Program-made: the position numbers and the translations under genes
Assembly: GCA_003612515.1 (NCBI GenBank)
Contig: RAZB01000008.1
Location: 27,023-91,022, forward strand
Direction of reading: 5' to 3'
Source of the DNA: a bacterium D16-34
GTDB taxonomy: Bacteria > Actinomycetota > Coriobacteriia > Coriobacteriales > Eggerthellaceae
Length of the DNA: 64,000 nucleotides
Shown here: positions 46,017 through 55,911 of the stretch, piece by piece
Layout of the letters: every line of letters starts with the position of its first letter
How positions within the stretch are numbered: the first letter of the stretch is position 1
The notes under the pieces: generated by a model
What the model was told of the DNA's origin: nothing
What the model saw: only the letters and a program-made list of their open reading frames with translations
Databases searched by the model: none

Positions 46017-46050
46017 AAATGACCCTGGCTTGTGCTGGGGTCATTTATTA
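46017..46050 (+). terminator. Partial terminator or attenuator inside the hydrogenase operon
   Basis: AAATGACCC pairs with GGGTCATTT (9 bp, 12-nt loop) and runs into TTTATTA. It lies 12 bp before the next start codon and could reduce expression of the downstream membrane protein and protease relative to the structural genes. Confidence 0.5.
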
Positions 46051-46061
46051 GGGGGATAAGC

Positions 46062-46490
46062 ATGGTTGAATTAACTGATGAGCAAATTGCACAAGAGGAA
46101 GCATTCTTGGAAGGTATTCCGCGCATTAATATTGGCGCATTGTTTTTGCCGCCAGTATGGGGTGCTGCGCATGGTCTTTGGGCATCGCTTTTGTTTTATC
46201 CGCTTTGGCTGGTAGCAGATAACCTGTTTTATGCTGCCTATACTGAGCGAAGCTTCTTTGCGGTGACCATAGCACTTGTGGTATTTGTCTCACTTCTACT
46301 TGGAACCATCGCTTTTTCGCTCATTGGTCAACCTCTGGCAGCACATCGTGCAGCTGCTCAGGGCACCGATAAGCAAACCTATCTTCGCCGACAGAAAATC
46401 TGGGCTGTAATAAGTGTTATTGTTGGGCTTGTTATGATTGCTGCAGCAACGTACTACAATTTAGTTTTGCGTCCTGGCATGGGGGCATAG
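46062..46490 (+). CDS. Small membrane protein of the uptake hydrogenase operon
   Basis: 142 aa. After a polar N-terminus comes PRINIGALFLPPVWGAAHGLWASLLF, cited in part as NIGALFLPPVWGAAHG, which resembles small membrane proteins of the DUF2628 type, then three hydrophobic helices (~residues 30-60, 70-95 and 115-135). The start is ATG at 46062 after AGGGGGATAAG. It lies between cytochrome b and the maturation protease (1-bp gap to the latter), so a role in hydrogenase assembly or membrane attachment is plausible but unproven. Confidence 0.65.
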   Translation: MVELTDEQIAQEEAFLEGIPRINIGALFLPPVWGAAHGLWASLLFYPLWLVADNLFYAAYTERSFFAVTIALVVFVSLLLGTIAFSLIGQPLAAHRAAAQGTDKQTYLRRQKIWAVISVIVGLVMIAAATYYNLVLRPGMGA

Positions 46491-46491
46491 T

Positions 46492-47001
46492 ATGGGGAGC
46501 CGGATTGCGGTATTTTGTGTTGGCAACAAACTGATGCTTGATGATGGACTCGGCCCTGCCGTTTATGATGCGTTAGTGGCAGGGTATGAGTTTCCTGACA
46601 ATGTTGATGTATATGATTTGGGCTGTTTAAGCTTGGATTTATTAGATGCGGTCAGAGACTATGATGTAATTGTTACCGTTGATGCTCTAGATGGTACGAA
46701 CGCTGAACCTGGAACCGTGTTTCGATTTGAGCCAGACGCTATGGCTCGCCGCAGTGGTGCCACAGCGTCGCTACATGATTTAAAGCTGGTAGATCTGTTT
46801 GATGCAGCAATGCTTGTTGGCTATGAGGCACAAGGGCTTTGCTTGGGAATGCAAGTAGAAAACCCGTCACCTTCTGAGCTTGCTATCGGTTTGACACCTG
46901 CTGTTGAAGCTTGCTTGCCGCTTTTGGTGGAAACGGTTGCAGGAGAACTTGCACGCTTAGGTTCGCCGCTTACCCCAAAAACTCAGGAAGCGCTTGGGTA
47001 A
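46492..47001 (+). CDS. hyaD: Hydrogenase maturation protease
   Basis: Removes the C-terminal peptide of the large subunit after nickel insertion. 169 aa. Nickel-binding acidic residues lie in VGNKLMLDDGLGPA (~residue 14-20) and VTVDALDG (~residue 63), with the third ligand histidine in SLHDLKLVDLF (~residue 91). Its substrate should be the group 1 large subunit of this operon; the group 3b subunit at 12297-13589 has no extension. The 3' end overlaps the convergent DUF488 gene by 32 bp. Confidence 0.92.
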   Translation: MGSRIAVFCVGNKLMLDDGLGPAVYDALVAGYEFPDNVDVYDLGCLSLDLLDAVRDYDVIVTVDALDGTNAEPGTVFRFEPDAMARRSGATASLHDLKLVDLFDAAMLVGYEAQGLCLGMQVENPSPSELAIGLTPAVEACLPLLVETVAGELARLGSPLTPKTQEALG

Positions 47002-47401
47002 GAACATCAACTAATACTTCAGCATGGCTTCTACGCTTGTCGGTTGCGGTGCCAACAATGGCCACTGATTTATACGAGCCATACTTTTTAAAGAAATCAG
47101 CAACAGCATTGCGCTTTACGAGGTCTTGTCGGTAGGCTTTTGCATACTCTTGCCAGCTTATAGTCTTATGAAGATAGGCGCTCAAATCATCTGCGGTTGG
47201 CGAAAACTCAGGATCGTGCACATAAGTTGCATGATCAATCTCGCGAACAAAATAATCCAAATCGCACTCTTTCGTAAAACCAGCTAGCTGGTTGGTGTTG
47301 TGGAGACGCACGTCAAGCACCAAGTCTACCTCCCAAGCCTGAAGCCGTTCAAAAAAATGTTCAGCAGACGTTTGGTAGGCACTTATATCGTGAAGTTGCA
47401 T
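46970..47401 (-). CDS. DUF488 family protein
   Basis: 143 aa, full length for the smaller DUF488 group. Matches at VDLVLDVRLHNTNQLAGF, LDYFVREI, and the C-terminal KSVAIVGTATDKRRSHAEVL, although the latter lacks the cysteine of the more usual CxE...CH pattern. Function unknown in the family. Downstream of nothing obvious on its own strand: the aldo/keto reductase gene ends 21 bp upstream in the same direction. Confidence 0.8.
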   Translation of the reverse strand: MQLHDISAYQTSAEHFFERLQAWEVDLVLDVRLHNTNQLAGFTKECDLDYFVREIDHATYVHDPEFSPTADDLSAYLHKTISWQEYAKAYRQDLVKRNAVADFFKKYGSYKSVAIVGTATDKRRSHAEVLVDVLTQALPEFLG

Positions 47402-47422
47402 ATATGCCTCTTTTCAGGTTGC

Positions 47423-48568
47423 TTAGCACCCAAAAAATGAAGCAGCCTCATCCATTCGATCAGAAATTGCAACCCCGAAGGGGCAACGCGGCTCACAAGC
47501 TTTACAGCGGGTGCATTCTGATGCTTTGTGAGTAAGTTCAGTGTAATGCGTTTGCGCTCCAGTATTTTCATTTGGGCGAAGAGATGCCAGATCGTAAAGT
47601 TTGTTTACCAGTGCGATATTGATTTGGACGCTGCAAGGCGCACAATGCCCGCAATAGGTGCATTGACTTGCGAAAGCATGATGAGGAGCCTGCGCTAATA
47701 CCGATGCATAGTCGCGTTCTTTGGCGCTTGCGGTGGTGTAGGCTATGGCTTCAGCAATTTGTTCGACGCTTTCCGTGCCTACGAGAACGCTTGCAACACC
47801 AGGACGCGTGAGTGCGTAGTGAAGGCACTGTGTTGGTGTGAGTGCGACACCAAAAGGTGAAGCCTGTGCATCTAAAAGCCTGCCTCCTGCATAGGCTTTC
47901 ATTACGGTAATTCCGGTATTGGTGTGCTCGGCCAAGGCATACAGTTCTGCGCGGTCAGGATCAATGTTGTTTCGACCCTCAATGCGAGAGCTGGCATAGA
48001 GTTCGTCAAGGGTAGTTTGTGCTGGTGCTAAGTCAAAACAAGGGTTAAGGCTAAACATGATCATCTCAATTTCTGGATGCATGCAGGCTTGTTTAGCTAC
48101 AGCGACATCGTGGGTGGAAAGACCAATGTGTCCAATGGTGTTGGTGTGTTTAAGCTCACGCATGTAGTCCATAAAAGGCCCGGTTGTAATAGCGTTGAAA
48201 TCTTCAATCTCATCAACATAGTGAATCATGCCAAGATCTATATAGTCGGTGTTCAGTCGGCGCAAAAGATCCTCAAATGCAGGTTTTGCTTGATCGAGGT
48301 TGCGGGTGCGAACGTATTGACCGTTTTGCCAGGTTGAACCAACATGACCCTGAATAATCCATTTGTCGCGAACACCAGCAAGCCCTCGTCCTAGCGCATC
48401 GCGTATAGCAGGATCGCTCATCCAGCAATCGAGAATATTGACGCCTTGCAAAGAGGCATATGACATCATATCGCGAATGGCTTGATCTGGCATTTTGCCA
48501 ATCCATTCAGCACCAAATCCAATTTCGCTTACTGAAAGGTTAGTCTTTCCTAGCGTGCGATAATCCAT
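47423..48568 (-). CDS. Aldo/keto reductase with C-terminal 4Fe-4S ferredoxin domain
   Basis: 381 aa. The N-terminal TIM barrel opens YRTLGKTNLSVSEIGFGAE and includes DYIDLGMIHYVDE (catalytic region) and GHIGLSTHD. The C-terminal ~90 residues hold two clusters: CTYCGHCAPC and CTRCKACEPRCPFGV. This fusion is typical of anaerobes and probably reduces small carbonyl compounds with ferredoxin-type electron input. The ATG at 48568 has AAGGAG eight bases upstream and is preferred over longer starts. Sixteen bases separate it from nth, so co-transcription is likely. Confidence 0.87.
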   Translation of the reverse strand: MDYRTLGKTNLSVSEIGFGAEWIGKMPDQAIRDMMSYASLQGVNILDCWMSDPAIRDALGRGLAGVRDKWIIQGHVGSTWQNGQYVRTRNLDQAKPAFEDLLRRLNTDYIDLGMIHYVDEIEDFNAITTGPFMDYMRELKHTNTIGHIGLSTHDVAVAKQACMHPEIEMIMFSLNPCFDLAPAQTTLDELYASSRIEGRNNIDPDRAELYALAEHTNTGITVMKAYAGGRLLDAQASPFGVALTPTQCLHYALTRPGVASVLVGTESVEQIAEAIAYTTASAKERDYASVLAQAPHHAFASQCTYCGHCAPCSVQINIALVNKLYDLASLRPNENTGAQTHYTELTHKASECTRCKACEPRCPFGVAISDRMDEAASFFGC

Positions 48569-48584
48569 ATGACGGCGCTCCTTA

Positions 48585-49241
48585 CTATTTACCACGACTC
48601 GGGCAGAGATCTCTAATAAAACAGTCAGCACACTTCTGATTGCGCGCACAACAAAAATCGCGTCCAAAATGCACCCATTGATGATTGATGTAGAGCCAAT
48701 CTGATTGGGGATAGAGCTTTAACAGTTTTGCTTCGGTTTTGGCGGGCGTATCGTCGTTGCGCGTAGCAAAACCAAGACGGTGTGCGATGCGAAAGACGTG
48801 AGTATCAACGGCAATGCCTTGCGGATCTTTGAAAGCTTCGCACATAACGCAGTTTGCGGTTTTGCGCCCAACACCTGGTAATTTTTGCAGCGCATTAACG
48901 TCGGCGGGAATTTCGCCACCAAACTCTGAACAGACAGTTTGTGCTAGAGCTATTAAGTTTTTGGCCTTGGCGTGATAAAAGCCAAGGGGATGAATGATTT
49001 GTTCGACCTCTGCAAGTGACGCGCTTGCAAGAGCAGGTGGGTCAGGGAAGCGCGAAAACAGCAAAGGTGTCACCTTATTGACTGCTGCATCGGTGCATTG
49101 GGCAGACAAAACGACGGCAACCGTAAGCGAAAATGGAGAGGTGTAATCAAGCGAACAGGCGCCTTTGCCATAGTGGTCAAACATTCGCTGCTCAATCTCG
49201 GCGGCGCGAGCGCGCTTGTCGGTCATGTTTTCTCGTGGCAT
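48585..49241 (-). CDS. nth: Endonuclease III (DNA glycosylase/AP lyase)
   Basis: Removes oxidised pyrimidines and nicks abasic sites. 218 aa. The helix-hairpin-helix LPGVGRKTANCV carries the catalytic Lys and VDTHVFRIAHRLG the catalytic Asp. The C-terminal cluster spacing C-X6-C-X2-C-X5-C (CCARNQKCADCFIRDLC) gives the [4Fe-4S] loop. Divergent from mfd, another DNA-repair gene, 116 bp away. Confidence 0.95.
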   Translation of the reverse strand: MPRENMTDKRARAAEIEQRMFDHYGKGACSLDYTSPFSLTVAVVLSAQCTDAAVNKVTPLLFSRFPDPPALASASLAEVEQIIHPLGFYHAKAKNLIALAQTVCSEFGGEIPADVNALQKLPGVGRKTANCVMCEAFKDPQGIAVDTHVFRIAHRLGFATRNDDTPAKTEAKLLKLYPQSDWLYINHQWVHFGRDFCCARNQKCADCFIRDLCPSRGK

Positions 49242-49357
49242 GCGTTCTCCTTGTATAACGTGTTGCGCCTATGATAATGCATCATGGGCCTCAAATAAAT
49301 GCAACTCAAAGTGGTAAACTTGCTGATCGCGAATGATTTAGAACAGAAAGGGCAGCT

Positions 49358-52300
49358 ATGCTCATTGATTCGCTGACTTTTGTCTTGGAAAAAACAGAAT
49401 GCCTTGAAACATTTTGGCATAAGCTTGATAGAGGCGAGGATGCAACGCTCGGTGTAGCCTCGAGCGCTCGTCCTTTTTTGGTGGCGGCTCGCTTTGCTCA
49501 CAAGCCACAAACAACGCTTGTTGTTTTAGCTGGCGAAGAAAGTGCGGTTTCGTTTGCCCGAAGTGTGGCAGCCTATCTTGGAGAAGAGCGTGTGTTGCGT
49601 TTTCCTGAGCGCACCGACTATCCGTTTGTGCCTAAAGCGGCTAATGCGTCGGTGGTGGCGCACCGTATGGAGGCGGCTTTTGCGCTGGCAGCGGGTAGGG
49701 AAGTGGTTGTGGTGGCAAGCGCTCGCTCGCTGGTTCGTCAGCTTGCGCCCGCAAAGGCTCGTGTTTGCGCTCCACTTGTTTTTTCGGCGAATAAAGAACT
49801 TGATGAACTTGCCGCTATAAACCATGAAGGCGTGCAAGCATATGACTATCCAACATCCTTTGAGCAGGTTGCAGATGCTCTTGTTGCGCGAGGTTATCAA
49901 AACACTGGCGAACTTGAAGGTCCGGGTACGTTTGCTGTTCGCGGCGGTACGATTGATGTGTTTCCGGGCAATACCGTCTATCCGGTACGGCTTGACTTCT
50001 TCGGCGATGAGCTTGATGAGATTCGTCGAATCGTTCCCTCAACAGGGCAAACAATCTCAAACTTGAATGAAATAGAAATTTATCCGGTTATTGAATATGC
50101 CGCCACACCGCAAACACTTGCGCATGCTCGTAAGCAACTTGAAGCGCGTGCACGAACGAATCAAACACTGCGCGATGTCTTGGAAAAGCTTGATGGGGGC
50201 TTGCGTTTTGACGGCTCGGATATGCTGCTTTCATATTTGTATGAGCAGACGGTAACGCTTGGCGATTATCTATGCGAAGGATCGCTGGTAAGTATGATCG
50301 AGCCGCGATCATTGTTTGATGATATGACGCATGCCTACGATGATATACAAAGCCGTGCAAAGGGCTCAGGCATTGGTGTTGAGGGCTTGTTTGCTGAGGC
50401 CACGCATGTAAGTTTTGGCGAAGGTCAACGCGCAACTTATGTATCTATCATGCAAGTCGGTAGTGCTGTTGATGACGATTTGCCCGTGAAACGCGTGGAT
50501 GTTGCGGGGCATCCCGATAAGCTCTTTGGTCGTTTGCGTTCGCTTTGTGAGGCAGACTACACGGTGGTTTTTAGCGCAAGCCATTTTCGCGCCCGTCAAG
50601 ATATGAAGCTTGCATTTGTTGATGAGGGGCTGCCCATTCATGAAGTGCTTGACGTTGTTGAGGGTACAATTCCACAAACACCTGGTGCAGAAAAGAGAAG
50701 ACTTCGTCGTGGTGTGGTAAATGTCGTGGATGTTGATGTGCCTCTAGGTATGATTATTCCAAAGGCGAAACTTGCCATCATCAGCATGAACGATACGCAA
50801 GGTGCATCGAGTGCGCGTCAGAACAGAAGCATAGATATCACCGAAATTACTTTTCCCTTTAAACCGGGGGATTATGTTGTGCATGCTATGCATGGTGTTG
50901 CACATTTTAAGGAGCTTGTTCGGCAAGAGGTTGATGGCACAGCTAGAGATTACTTGCTTTTGGAATATGCAGAAGGCGATAAGCTCTATGTTCCTGTTGA
51001 GCAGCTTGATCGTGTGACGCGCTACGTTGGTCCGGAGGGCGCAAGCCCGCGCCTGACGCGTCTCAATACTGCAGACTGGTCGCGAGCACTTCGCAAGGCT
51101 CGTGCGGCAACTAAAAAGCTGGCGTTTGACTTGGTGGATGTTTATGCTCGCCGAGCAACGGTGCAGGGGTATCGCTTTGGACCCGACACCGCCGAGCAGC
51201 GCGAGATGGAAGAGTCATTCCCGTATATGGAAACGCCTGATCAGCTGGCAGCTATTGCAGATGTGAAGGCCGATATGCAATCAGCAAAGCCCATGGATAG
51301 GCTCATTTGCGGCGATGTTGGTTTTGGCAAGACTGAGGTTGCGCTTCGTGCTGCATTTAAAGCTGTTCAAGACCACAAACAGGTCATGGTTTTGTGTCCA
51401 ACCACTATTTTGGCGCAGCAACATTACACGTCGTTTAAAGATCGCTTTGATCCGTTTAGCGTGCGCGTAGAGGTACTTTCGCGTTTTCGTAGTGCTGCTC
51501 AGCAGGCAGAAGCGCTTCGCGGTTTTCAAGAGGGCGAAGTGGATGTGTTGGTTGGCACGCATCGTTTGCTCAGTCGTGACGTTAATCCACACGACTTAGG
51601 GCTGGTGATTATTGACGAAGAGCAACGCTTTGGTGTGGGGCACAAAGAGCAACTTAAACACCTTCGCGAATCCATTGATGTGCTCACGCTTTCTGCAACT
51701 CCTATTCCGCGTACGATGCAGATGAGCTTGTCGGGCGTTCGCGATATGAGCCTTATCTTAACGCCCCCTGATGAGCGTCGTCCGGTTGAGGTTCATGTTG
51801 GCGAATGGGATCCTGATCTGGTGAGCGCAGCAATTCGGCGCGAACTTGCGCGTGGTGGACAAGTCTACTATGTGTCAAACAGGGTTCGATCCATTGATGA
51901 TGCGGTTTCGCGAGTGGTGGCTGCGGCTGAAGAGGCGCGTGTTGGAGTGGCTCATGGACAGATGTCCAAAGAAGAACTCGAACGGGTGATGGAGGAGTTT
52001 GCCGCTGGTAACCTTGATGTTTTAGTGGCAACTACCATTATCGAAAGCGGCATTGACAATCCGCACACAAACACGCTCATTATCGAAGACTCGCAGCGCC
52101 TGGGGCTTGCACAGCTTTATCAGCTCAAAGGTCGTGTTGGTCGTTCGTCAACACAGGCGTATGCCTACTTTATGTTCCCCGACAACGTTCCTTTGACCGA
52201 AGAGGCGCAAGCGCGCTTAACCGCACTTTCCGAATTCCAAGACTTAGGAAGTGGTATGCGCATTGCTATGCGCGACCTAGAGATTCGTGGTGCAGGAAGC

Positions 52301-52864
52301 ATGCTCGGTGCCGAGCAATCGGGCAATATATCTGCGGTGGGCTTCGATCTGTTCGCTCAGATGTTAGCTCAGGCGGTAAATGCTACGCGTGAAGGCGACT
52401 TGAAGGCTATGGACACCTTGCCGCCAGCACTTTCGGATATTACTGTCAACGTGCCTGGTCATACTTACCTACCCGATGACTATGTGCCCGATGCAGATGA
52501 GCGCGTCATGTGGTATAGGCGCATTGCTTCGGCAGACACGCTTGCTGCGGTGGAAGATATCTTTAATGATCTTGTGGCGAAGCGCCCCGATATGCCGCAA
52601 GCCACGATTAATTTGTTCGAAAAAGCGCGCATTAAGGCATTTGCTCACGAGCACTACATAAAGACAGTCTCGGTTACTGGTGGCAAGCTGGTAGTTGAGC
52701 CAATTGATATTCCAAAATCAAAGACAACAGAGATACTACGCGCTGGCGGAAGATACTTAGCTGACAAGCGTAAATTGCAGCTTCCGATTCGCTATTTCAA
52801 GTTGGACGAAAACGATAATCTGCTGCCTCGTGTTGGAGCGTTTTTGCGCGAGATGGAGGAATAG
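49358..52864 (+). CDS. mfd: Transcription-repair coupling factor
   Basis: Releases stalled RNA polymerase and recruits UvrA. 1168 aa, full length. The UvrB-like N-terminal region is followed by the RNA-polymerase-interacting domain ([19 protein letters not shown], ~residue 500). The translocase has Walker [13 protein letters not shown] (~residue 648), the DEEQ box [26 protein letters not shown], and the RecG-like TRG segment [12 protein letters not shown]. The C-terminal TRCF domain is present. AAAGGG precedes the ATG. Confidence 0.97.
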   Translation: MLIDSLTFVLEKTECLETFWHKLDRGEDATLGVASSARPFLVAARFAHKPQTTLVVLAGEESAVSFARSVAAYLGEERVLRFPERTDYPFVPKAANASVVAHRMEAAFALAAGREVVVVASARSLVRQLAPAKARVCAPLVFSANKELDELAAINHEGVQAYDYPTSFEQVADALVARGYQNTGELEGPGTFAVRGGTIDVFPGNTVYPVRLDFFGDELDEIRRIVPSTGQTISNLNEIEIYPVIEYAATPQTLAHARKQLEARARTNQTLRDVLEKLDGGLRFDGSDMLLSYLYEQTVTLGDYLCEGSLVSMIEPRSLFDDMTHAYDDIQSRAKGSGIGVEGLFAEATHVSFGEGQRATYVSIMQVGSAVDDDLPVKRVDVAGHPDKLFGRLRSLCEADYTVVFSASHFRARQDMKLAFVDEGLPIHEVLDVVEGTIPQTPGAEKRRLRRGVVNVVDVDVPLGMIIPKAKLAIISMNDTQGASSARQNRSIDITEITFPFKPGDYVVHAMHGVAHFKELVRQEVDGTARDYLLLEYAEGDKLYVPVEQLDRVTRYVGPEGASPRLTRLNTADWSRALRKARAATKKLAFDLVDVYARRATVQGYRFGPDTAEQREMEESFPYMETPDQLAAIADVKADMQSAKPMDRLICGDVGFGKTEVALRAAFKAVQDHKQVMVLCPTTILAQQHYTSFKDRFDPFSVRVEVLSRFRSAAQQAEALRGFQEGEVDVLVGTHRLLSRDVNPHDLGLVIIDEEQRFGVGHKEQLKHLRESIDVLTLSATPIPRTMQMSLSGVRDMSLILTPPDERRPVEVHVGEWDPDLVSAAIRRELARGGQVYYVSNRVRSIDDAVSRVVAAAEEARVGVAHGQMSKEELERVMEEFAAGNLDVLVATTIIESGIDNPHTNTLIIEDSQRLGLAQLYQLKGRVGRSSTQAYAYFMFPDNVPLTEEAQARLTALSEFQDLGSGMRIAMRDLEIRGAGSMLGAEQSGNISAVGFDLFAQMLAQAVNATREGDLKAMDTLPPALSDITVNVPGHTYLPDDYVPDADERVMWYRRIASADTLAAVEDIFNDLVAKRPDMPQATINLFEKARIKAFAHEHYIKTVSVTGGKLVVEPIDIPKSKTTEILRAGGRYLADKRKLQLPIRYFKLDENDNLLPRVGAFLREMEE

Positions 52865-52866
52865 GT

Positions 52867-53973
52867 ATGCGTGATAGCGCTTTTGCTACACTCGATTCGC
52901 TCGATGCCAAAGAGGCACTATTTTTAGTGCAAGCTGCTGGCATAAAGCACGATGAGATAACAACAACGGACGCGCGACTGCGCGTATTTGATCTGCATTG
53001 TGACACCCTCGATAGGTTAGTGCTGGTGCATGATGCCGATAATTTAGGTGGATTTGCAGCGCAATTTGCGGGTGGAAATCTGGACCGTATGCAGACGCTT
53101 GCGGAAAATGACGCTCATATTTCCCTTGATCAGTTAGGCAAATATGCCTGGTGTCAGTGCTTTGCTATTTTCGTGCCCGATGAGCTCGATGCGGACGATT
53201 CCTGGAGCTTTTGCGATCGCATATATCGCTACTTTCTTACCCAGATGCAAGCTTGCCAGACGCAAGTAACCCAAGTTTGTTGCGCCTCAGAGATCACAGA
53301 TGCTTTTGCTGAGCGCAAAACTGCTGCTCTTTTAACCATAGAAGGTGCGCCGTTTTTGTCTCCGCGCGTTGATTCGGAATCGCGATTGGATACGCTTGTC
53401 GACATGGGTGTTGGTATGGTGGCGCTCACTTGGAATGGCGAAAATGCCATGGGGAGCGGGTATGAAACAAACCACGGCTTATCGTCGTTTGGACGTTCTA
53501 TGGTTGCAGAATTAGAGGCACGCTCGATTGTTCTTGATGTGTCACACCTCAACGATGAAGGCTTCAAAGACGTCTGCCGTGTGGCCACCAAACCGTTTGC
53601 CGCCTCGCATTCAAACTGTCGATCCGTGTGCGATCACGCTCGTAACTTAGCTGACTGGCAGTTGCGCGAAATAGCAGATCGCAAAGGAGTGGTAGGGCTT
53701 AATTTCTGTCGAGATTTTCTTTCGACAACACATAGTTTGCCAACGCATACCGATGTTTTGCGCCATGTTGATCATATCCTTGAAGTGGCAGGCGAAGACG
53801 TGCTTGCGCTGGGGAGCGATTACGATGGCTGCGATGTGCCTTTGTGGCTTGAACCTTGTAGTAAAGTCGGGGATCTCTTTGAGCTGTTGTCCGATGAATT
53901 TGGCGAAGCTATTGCCCACAAAATCTTTTTCGAAAACGCCTATGCATTTTTCGAGCGCATTCGTACTAACTGA
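52867..53973 (+). CDS. Membrane dipeptidase (peptidase family M19)
   Basis: Zinc dipeptidase. 368 aa. Metal ligands are visible: HxD in VFDLHCDTLD (~residue 40), Glu in LTIEGAPF, His in ASHSNCRSVCDHARNL, and Asp in LGSDYDGCDVP. No signal peptide, so it is probably cytoplasmic, as in many bacterial members. Begins 2 bp after mfd and is probably co-transcribed. Fits a peptide- and amino-acid-fermenting lifestyle, an inference. Confidence 0.92.
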   Translation: MRDSAFATLDSLDAKEALFLVQAAGIKHDEITTTDARLRVFDLHCDTLDRLVLVHDADNLGGFAAQFAGGNLDRMQTLAENDAHISLDQLGKYAWCQCFAIFVPDELDADDSWSFCDRIYRYFLTQMQACQTQVTQVCCASEITDAFAERKTAALLTIEGAPFLSPRVDSESRLDTLVDMGVGMVALTWNGENAMGSGYETNHGLSSFGRSMVAELEARSIVLDVSHLNDEGFKDVCRVATKPFAASHSNCRSVCDHARNLADWQLREIADRKGVVGLNFCRDFLSTTHSLPTHTDVLRHVDHILEVAGEDVLALGSDYDGCDVPLWLEPCSKVGDLFELLSDEFGEAIAHKIFFENAYAFFERIRTN

Positions 53974-54030
53974 TTTAATGCTTGTTAAGCGTTGGTGCGG
54001 AGCTTTGATTTGAAGCTTTTGTGAGCCGCC

Positions 54031-54082
54031 TTGCCATAGTCCGAAAACAGACTAAGATTATCTAAAAGTACGAAATCGGACT
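54031..54082 (+). promoter_or_regulatory. Promoter with two MarR-type operators
   Basis: A TTGCCA -35 (54031-54036) and TAAGAT -10 (54053-54058) are 16 bp apart. Two matching inverted repeats lie across and after the promoter: AGTCCG-AAAA-CAGACT at 54038-54053 and AGTACG-AAAT-CGGACT at 54067-54082, 29 bp centre to centre. They precede the MarR gene by 14 bp and are probable binding sites for its own product. Confidence 0.65.
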
Positions 54083-54096
54083 AAGTGAGTACGTGA

Positions 54097-54543
54097 ATGA
54101 CGCAGCAAAAAACGAGTGCGCTTCGCACCTATAATGAGCTTTTTCGCAAAGAAAACGAACTCTATCACCAGGTGGCAGATAAGCTTGGTCTATCTGGTAG
54201 TGCATTTCATGTTCTCTATACTATCTATGACTCTGGGCAAGGGTGCACGCAAAAAGACATTTGTTTGTTTACCGGACTACCGAAACAAACAGTGCATTCA
54301 TCGGTTCGCAAAATGATTGATGAGGGGTATTTGCGTTCTGAGACCACAGGAAAAGCAGTGCGTTTGTATTTTACTGATGCTGGAAGTTTGCTTGCCAAAC
54401 GCTGTATAAAGCCGGTTCAAGATGCTGAAGAGGCAGCTTTTGGGGTCATGAGCGAACAGGAATGCCTGGAGTTTCTTCGGCTGTCAACGCGCTACGTTGA
54501 AGGGCTGAAAGTCGCGCTTTCTCAAGCAATTATGTCGAAGTAG
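54097..54543 (+). CDS. MarR-family transcriptional regulator
   Basis: 148 aa winged-helix repressor. The HTH is in TQKDICLFTGLPKQTVHSSVRK (cited in part: GLPKQTVHSSVRKM), with a wing LRSETTGKAVRLYFT. Sits 36 bp before a MATE efflux gene and 14 bp after paired operator-like repeats, so autoregulation and control of the pump are likely. Ligand unknown. The ATG at 54097 lacks a strong ribosome site (GTGAGT upstream). Confidence 0.9.
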   Translation: MTQQKTSALRTYNELFRKENELYHQVADKLGLSGSAFHVLYTIYDSGQGCTQKDICLFTGLPKQTVHSSVRKMIDEGYLRSETTGKAVRLYFTDAGSLLAKRCIKPVQDAEEAAFGVMSEQECLEFLRLSTRYVEGLKVALSQAIMSK

Positions 54544-54579
54544 TTAGCAAGAGCACATACTTAAGCGAGAGCATATTTT

Positions 54580-55911
54580 ATGAACATTAAACTATCTGAT
54601 CACTTTACCTATGGCAGGCTGATTCGCTTTGCGTTGCCTTCTATTGTCATGATGATTTTTACCTCCATCTATAGTGTTGTAGATGGTCTGTTTGTGTCTA
54701 ATCTTGCAGGCAAAGATGCTTTGGCGGCTGTAAATCTGGCCTTTCCAATGGTGATGATTTTTGGCTGCGTTGGCTTTATGTTTGGCACTGGTGGGGCTGC
54801 GCTTGTTGCAAAAACACTTGGTGAAGGTGATAAAAAGCGCGCAGGTAGGCTGTTTGGCTTTATCGTGGTTGCAGCTGCGTGTGTGGCTGCAGCACTTGCC
54901 TGTGTGGGCTGGTTTATCTTGCCGCGAGTATTGGTGCTCATTGGTGCAAGTGATGTGCTTTTGGATTTGGCTACCAGTTACGGTCGGATTCTGTTTTTAG
55001 CGCTTCCAGCATTTGTGGTGCAAATGGTTTCGCAAAGCTTCTTTATCGCATCAGAAAAGCCTCATATCGGCCTTGGTGTGACATTTGGCGCTGGCATTAC
55101 CAATATTGTCTTAGACTACGTTTTTATCGCGTTGTTCGGGTGGGGTATTGAAGGTGCTGCGCTGGCTACTATTTCAGGTCAGATTGTGGCGGCAGTTACT
55201 TCTCTTGCGTACTTTATTACGCACCGCTCAGATCAGCTTGCTATTGATAAGCCACTCTTTGATTTGCGTGCTCTTGGAAGAACATGTGTAAATGGCTCTT
55301 CTGAGCTTATGACTGAAGTTGCAGCTGCAATTGTGGGTACGCTCTATAACTATCAACTCATGCAGCTTGCTGGCGCTGATGGTGTGGCGGCTTATGGCGT
55401 CATCATGTACATGAACTTCGTGTTCGTGGCAATCTTTTTTGGCTTCTCTATGGGAACCGGCCCTGTTATCAGCTATCAATTTGGAGCCAAGAATACCCCT
55501 GAGCTGCAAAACCTTTTCAAGAAGAGCTTAAAGCTTGTTGGTGGTGCTGGTTTGGTGATGTTTGCCTCGTCACAGATATTCGCTCCGCAGCTCGCGCAAA
55601 TATTTGTGGGGTATGATCCAGCACTTACACAGATGACTATACACGGGTATCGTATTTACTCGGGAGCATATCTCATTTGCGGCTTCAACATTTTTGGCTC
55701 AGCGTTCTTTACTGCGCTCAACAACGGACTAGTTTCTGCGTTGATTAGCTTTATGCGCACGCTTGTCTTTGAGACATCAACGGTCATGCTGCTTCCTTTG
55801 TGGTGGGGAATTGATGGCGTGTGGTGCGCCATTATCGTAGCTGAAAGCTGCGCGCTTGTGCTAACCGTTGCATTTATGGTGGGGCTACGAAAGGTCTATC
55901 ACTACGCTTAG
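54580..55911 (+). CDS. MATE-family multidrug efflux transporter
   Basis: 443 aa with twelve predicted membrane helices in two similar halves. Opening FTYGRLIRFALPSIVMMIFT and YSVVDGLFVSNLAGKDALAA are characteristic, and FGFSMGTGPVISYQFGAKN is the mirrored segment of the second half. Exports cationic compounds by Na+ or H+ antiport in known relatives. The MarR gene just upstream probably controls it. Stop overlaps the convergent thioesterase by 4 bp. Confidence 0.93.
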   Translation: MNIKLSDHFTYGRLIRFALPSIVMMIFTSIYSVVDGLFVSNLAGKDALAAVNLAFPMVMIFGCVGFMFGTGGAALVAKTLGEGDKKRAGRLFGFIVVAAACVAAALACVGWFILPRVLVLIGASDVLLDLATSYGRILFLALPAFVVQMVSQSFFIASEKPHIGLGVTFGAGITNIVLDYVFIALFGWGIEGAALATISGQIVAAVTSLAYFITHRSDQLAIDKPLFDLRALGRTCVNGSSELMTEVAAAIVGTLYNYQLMQLAGADGVAAYGVIMYMNFVFVAIFFGFSMGTGPVISYQFGAKNTPELQNLFKKSLKLVGGAGLVMFASSQIFAPQLAQIFVGYDPALTQMTIHGYRIYSGAYLICGFNIFGSAFFTALNNGLVSALISFMRTLVFETSTVMLLPLWWGIDGVWCAIIVAESCALVLTVAFMVGLRKVYHYA

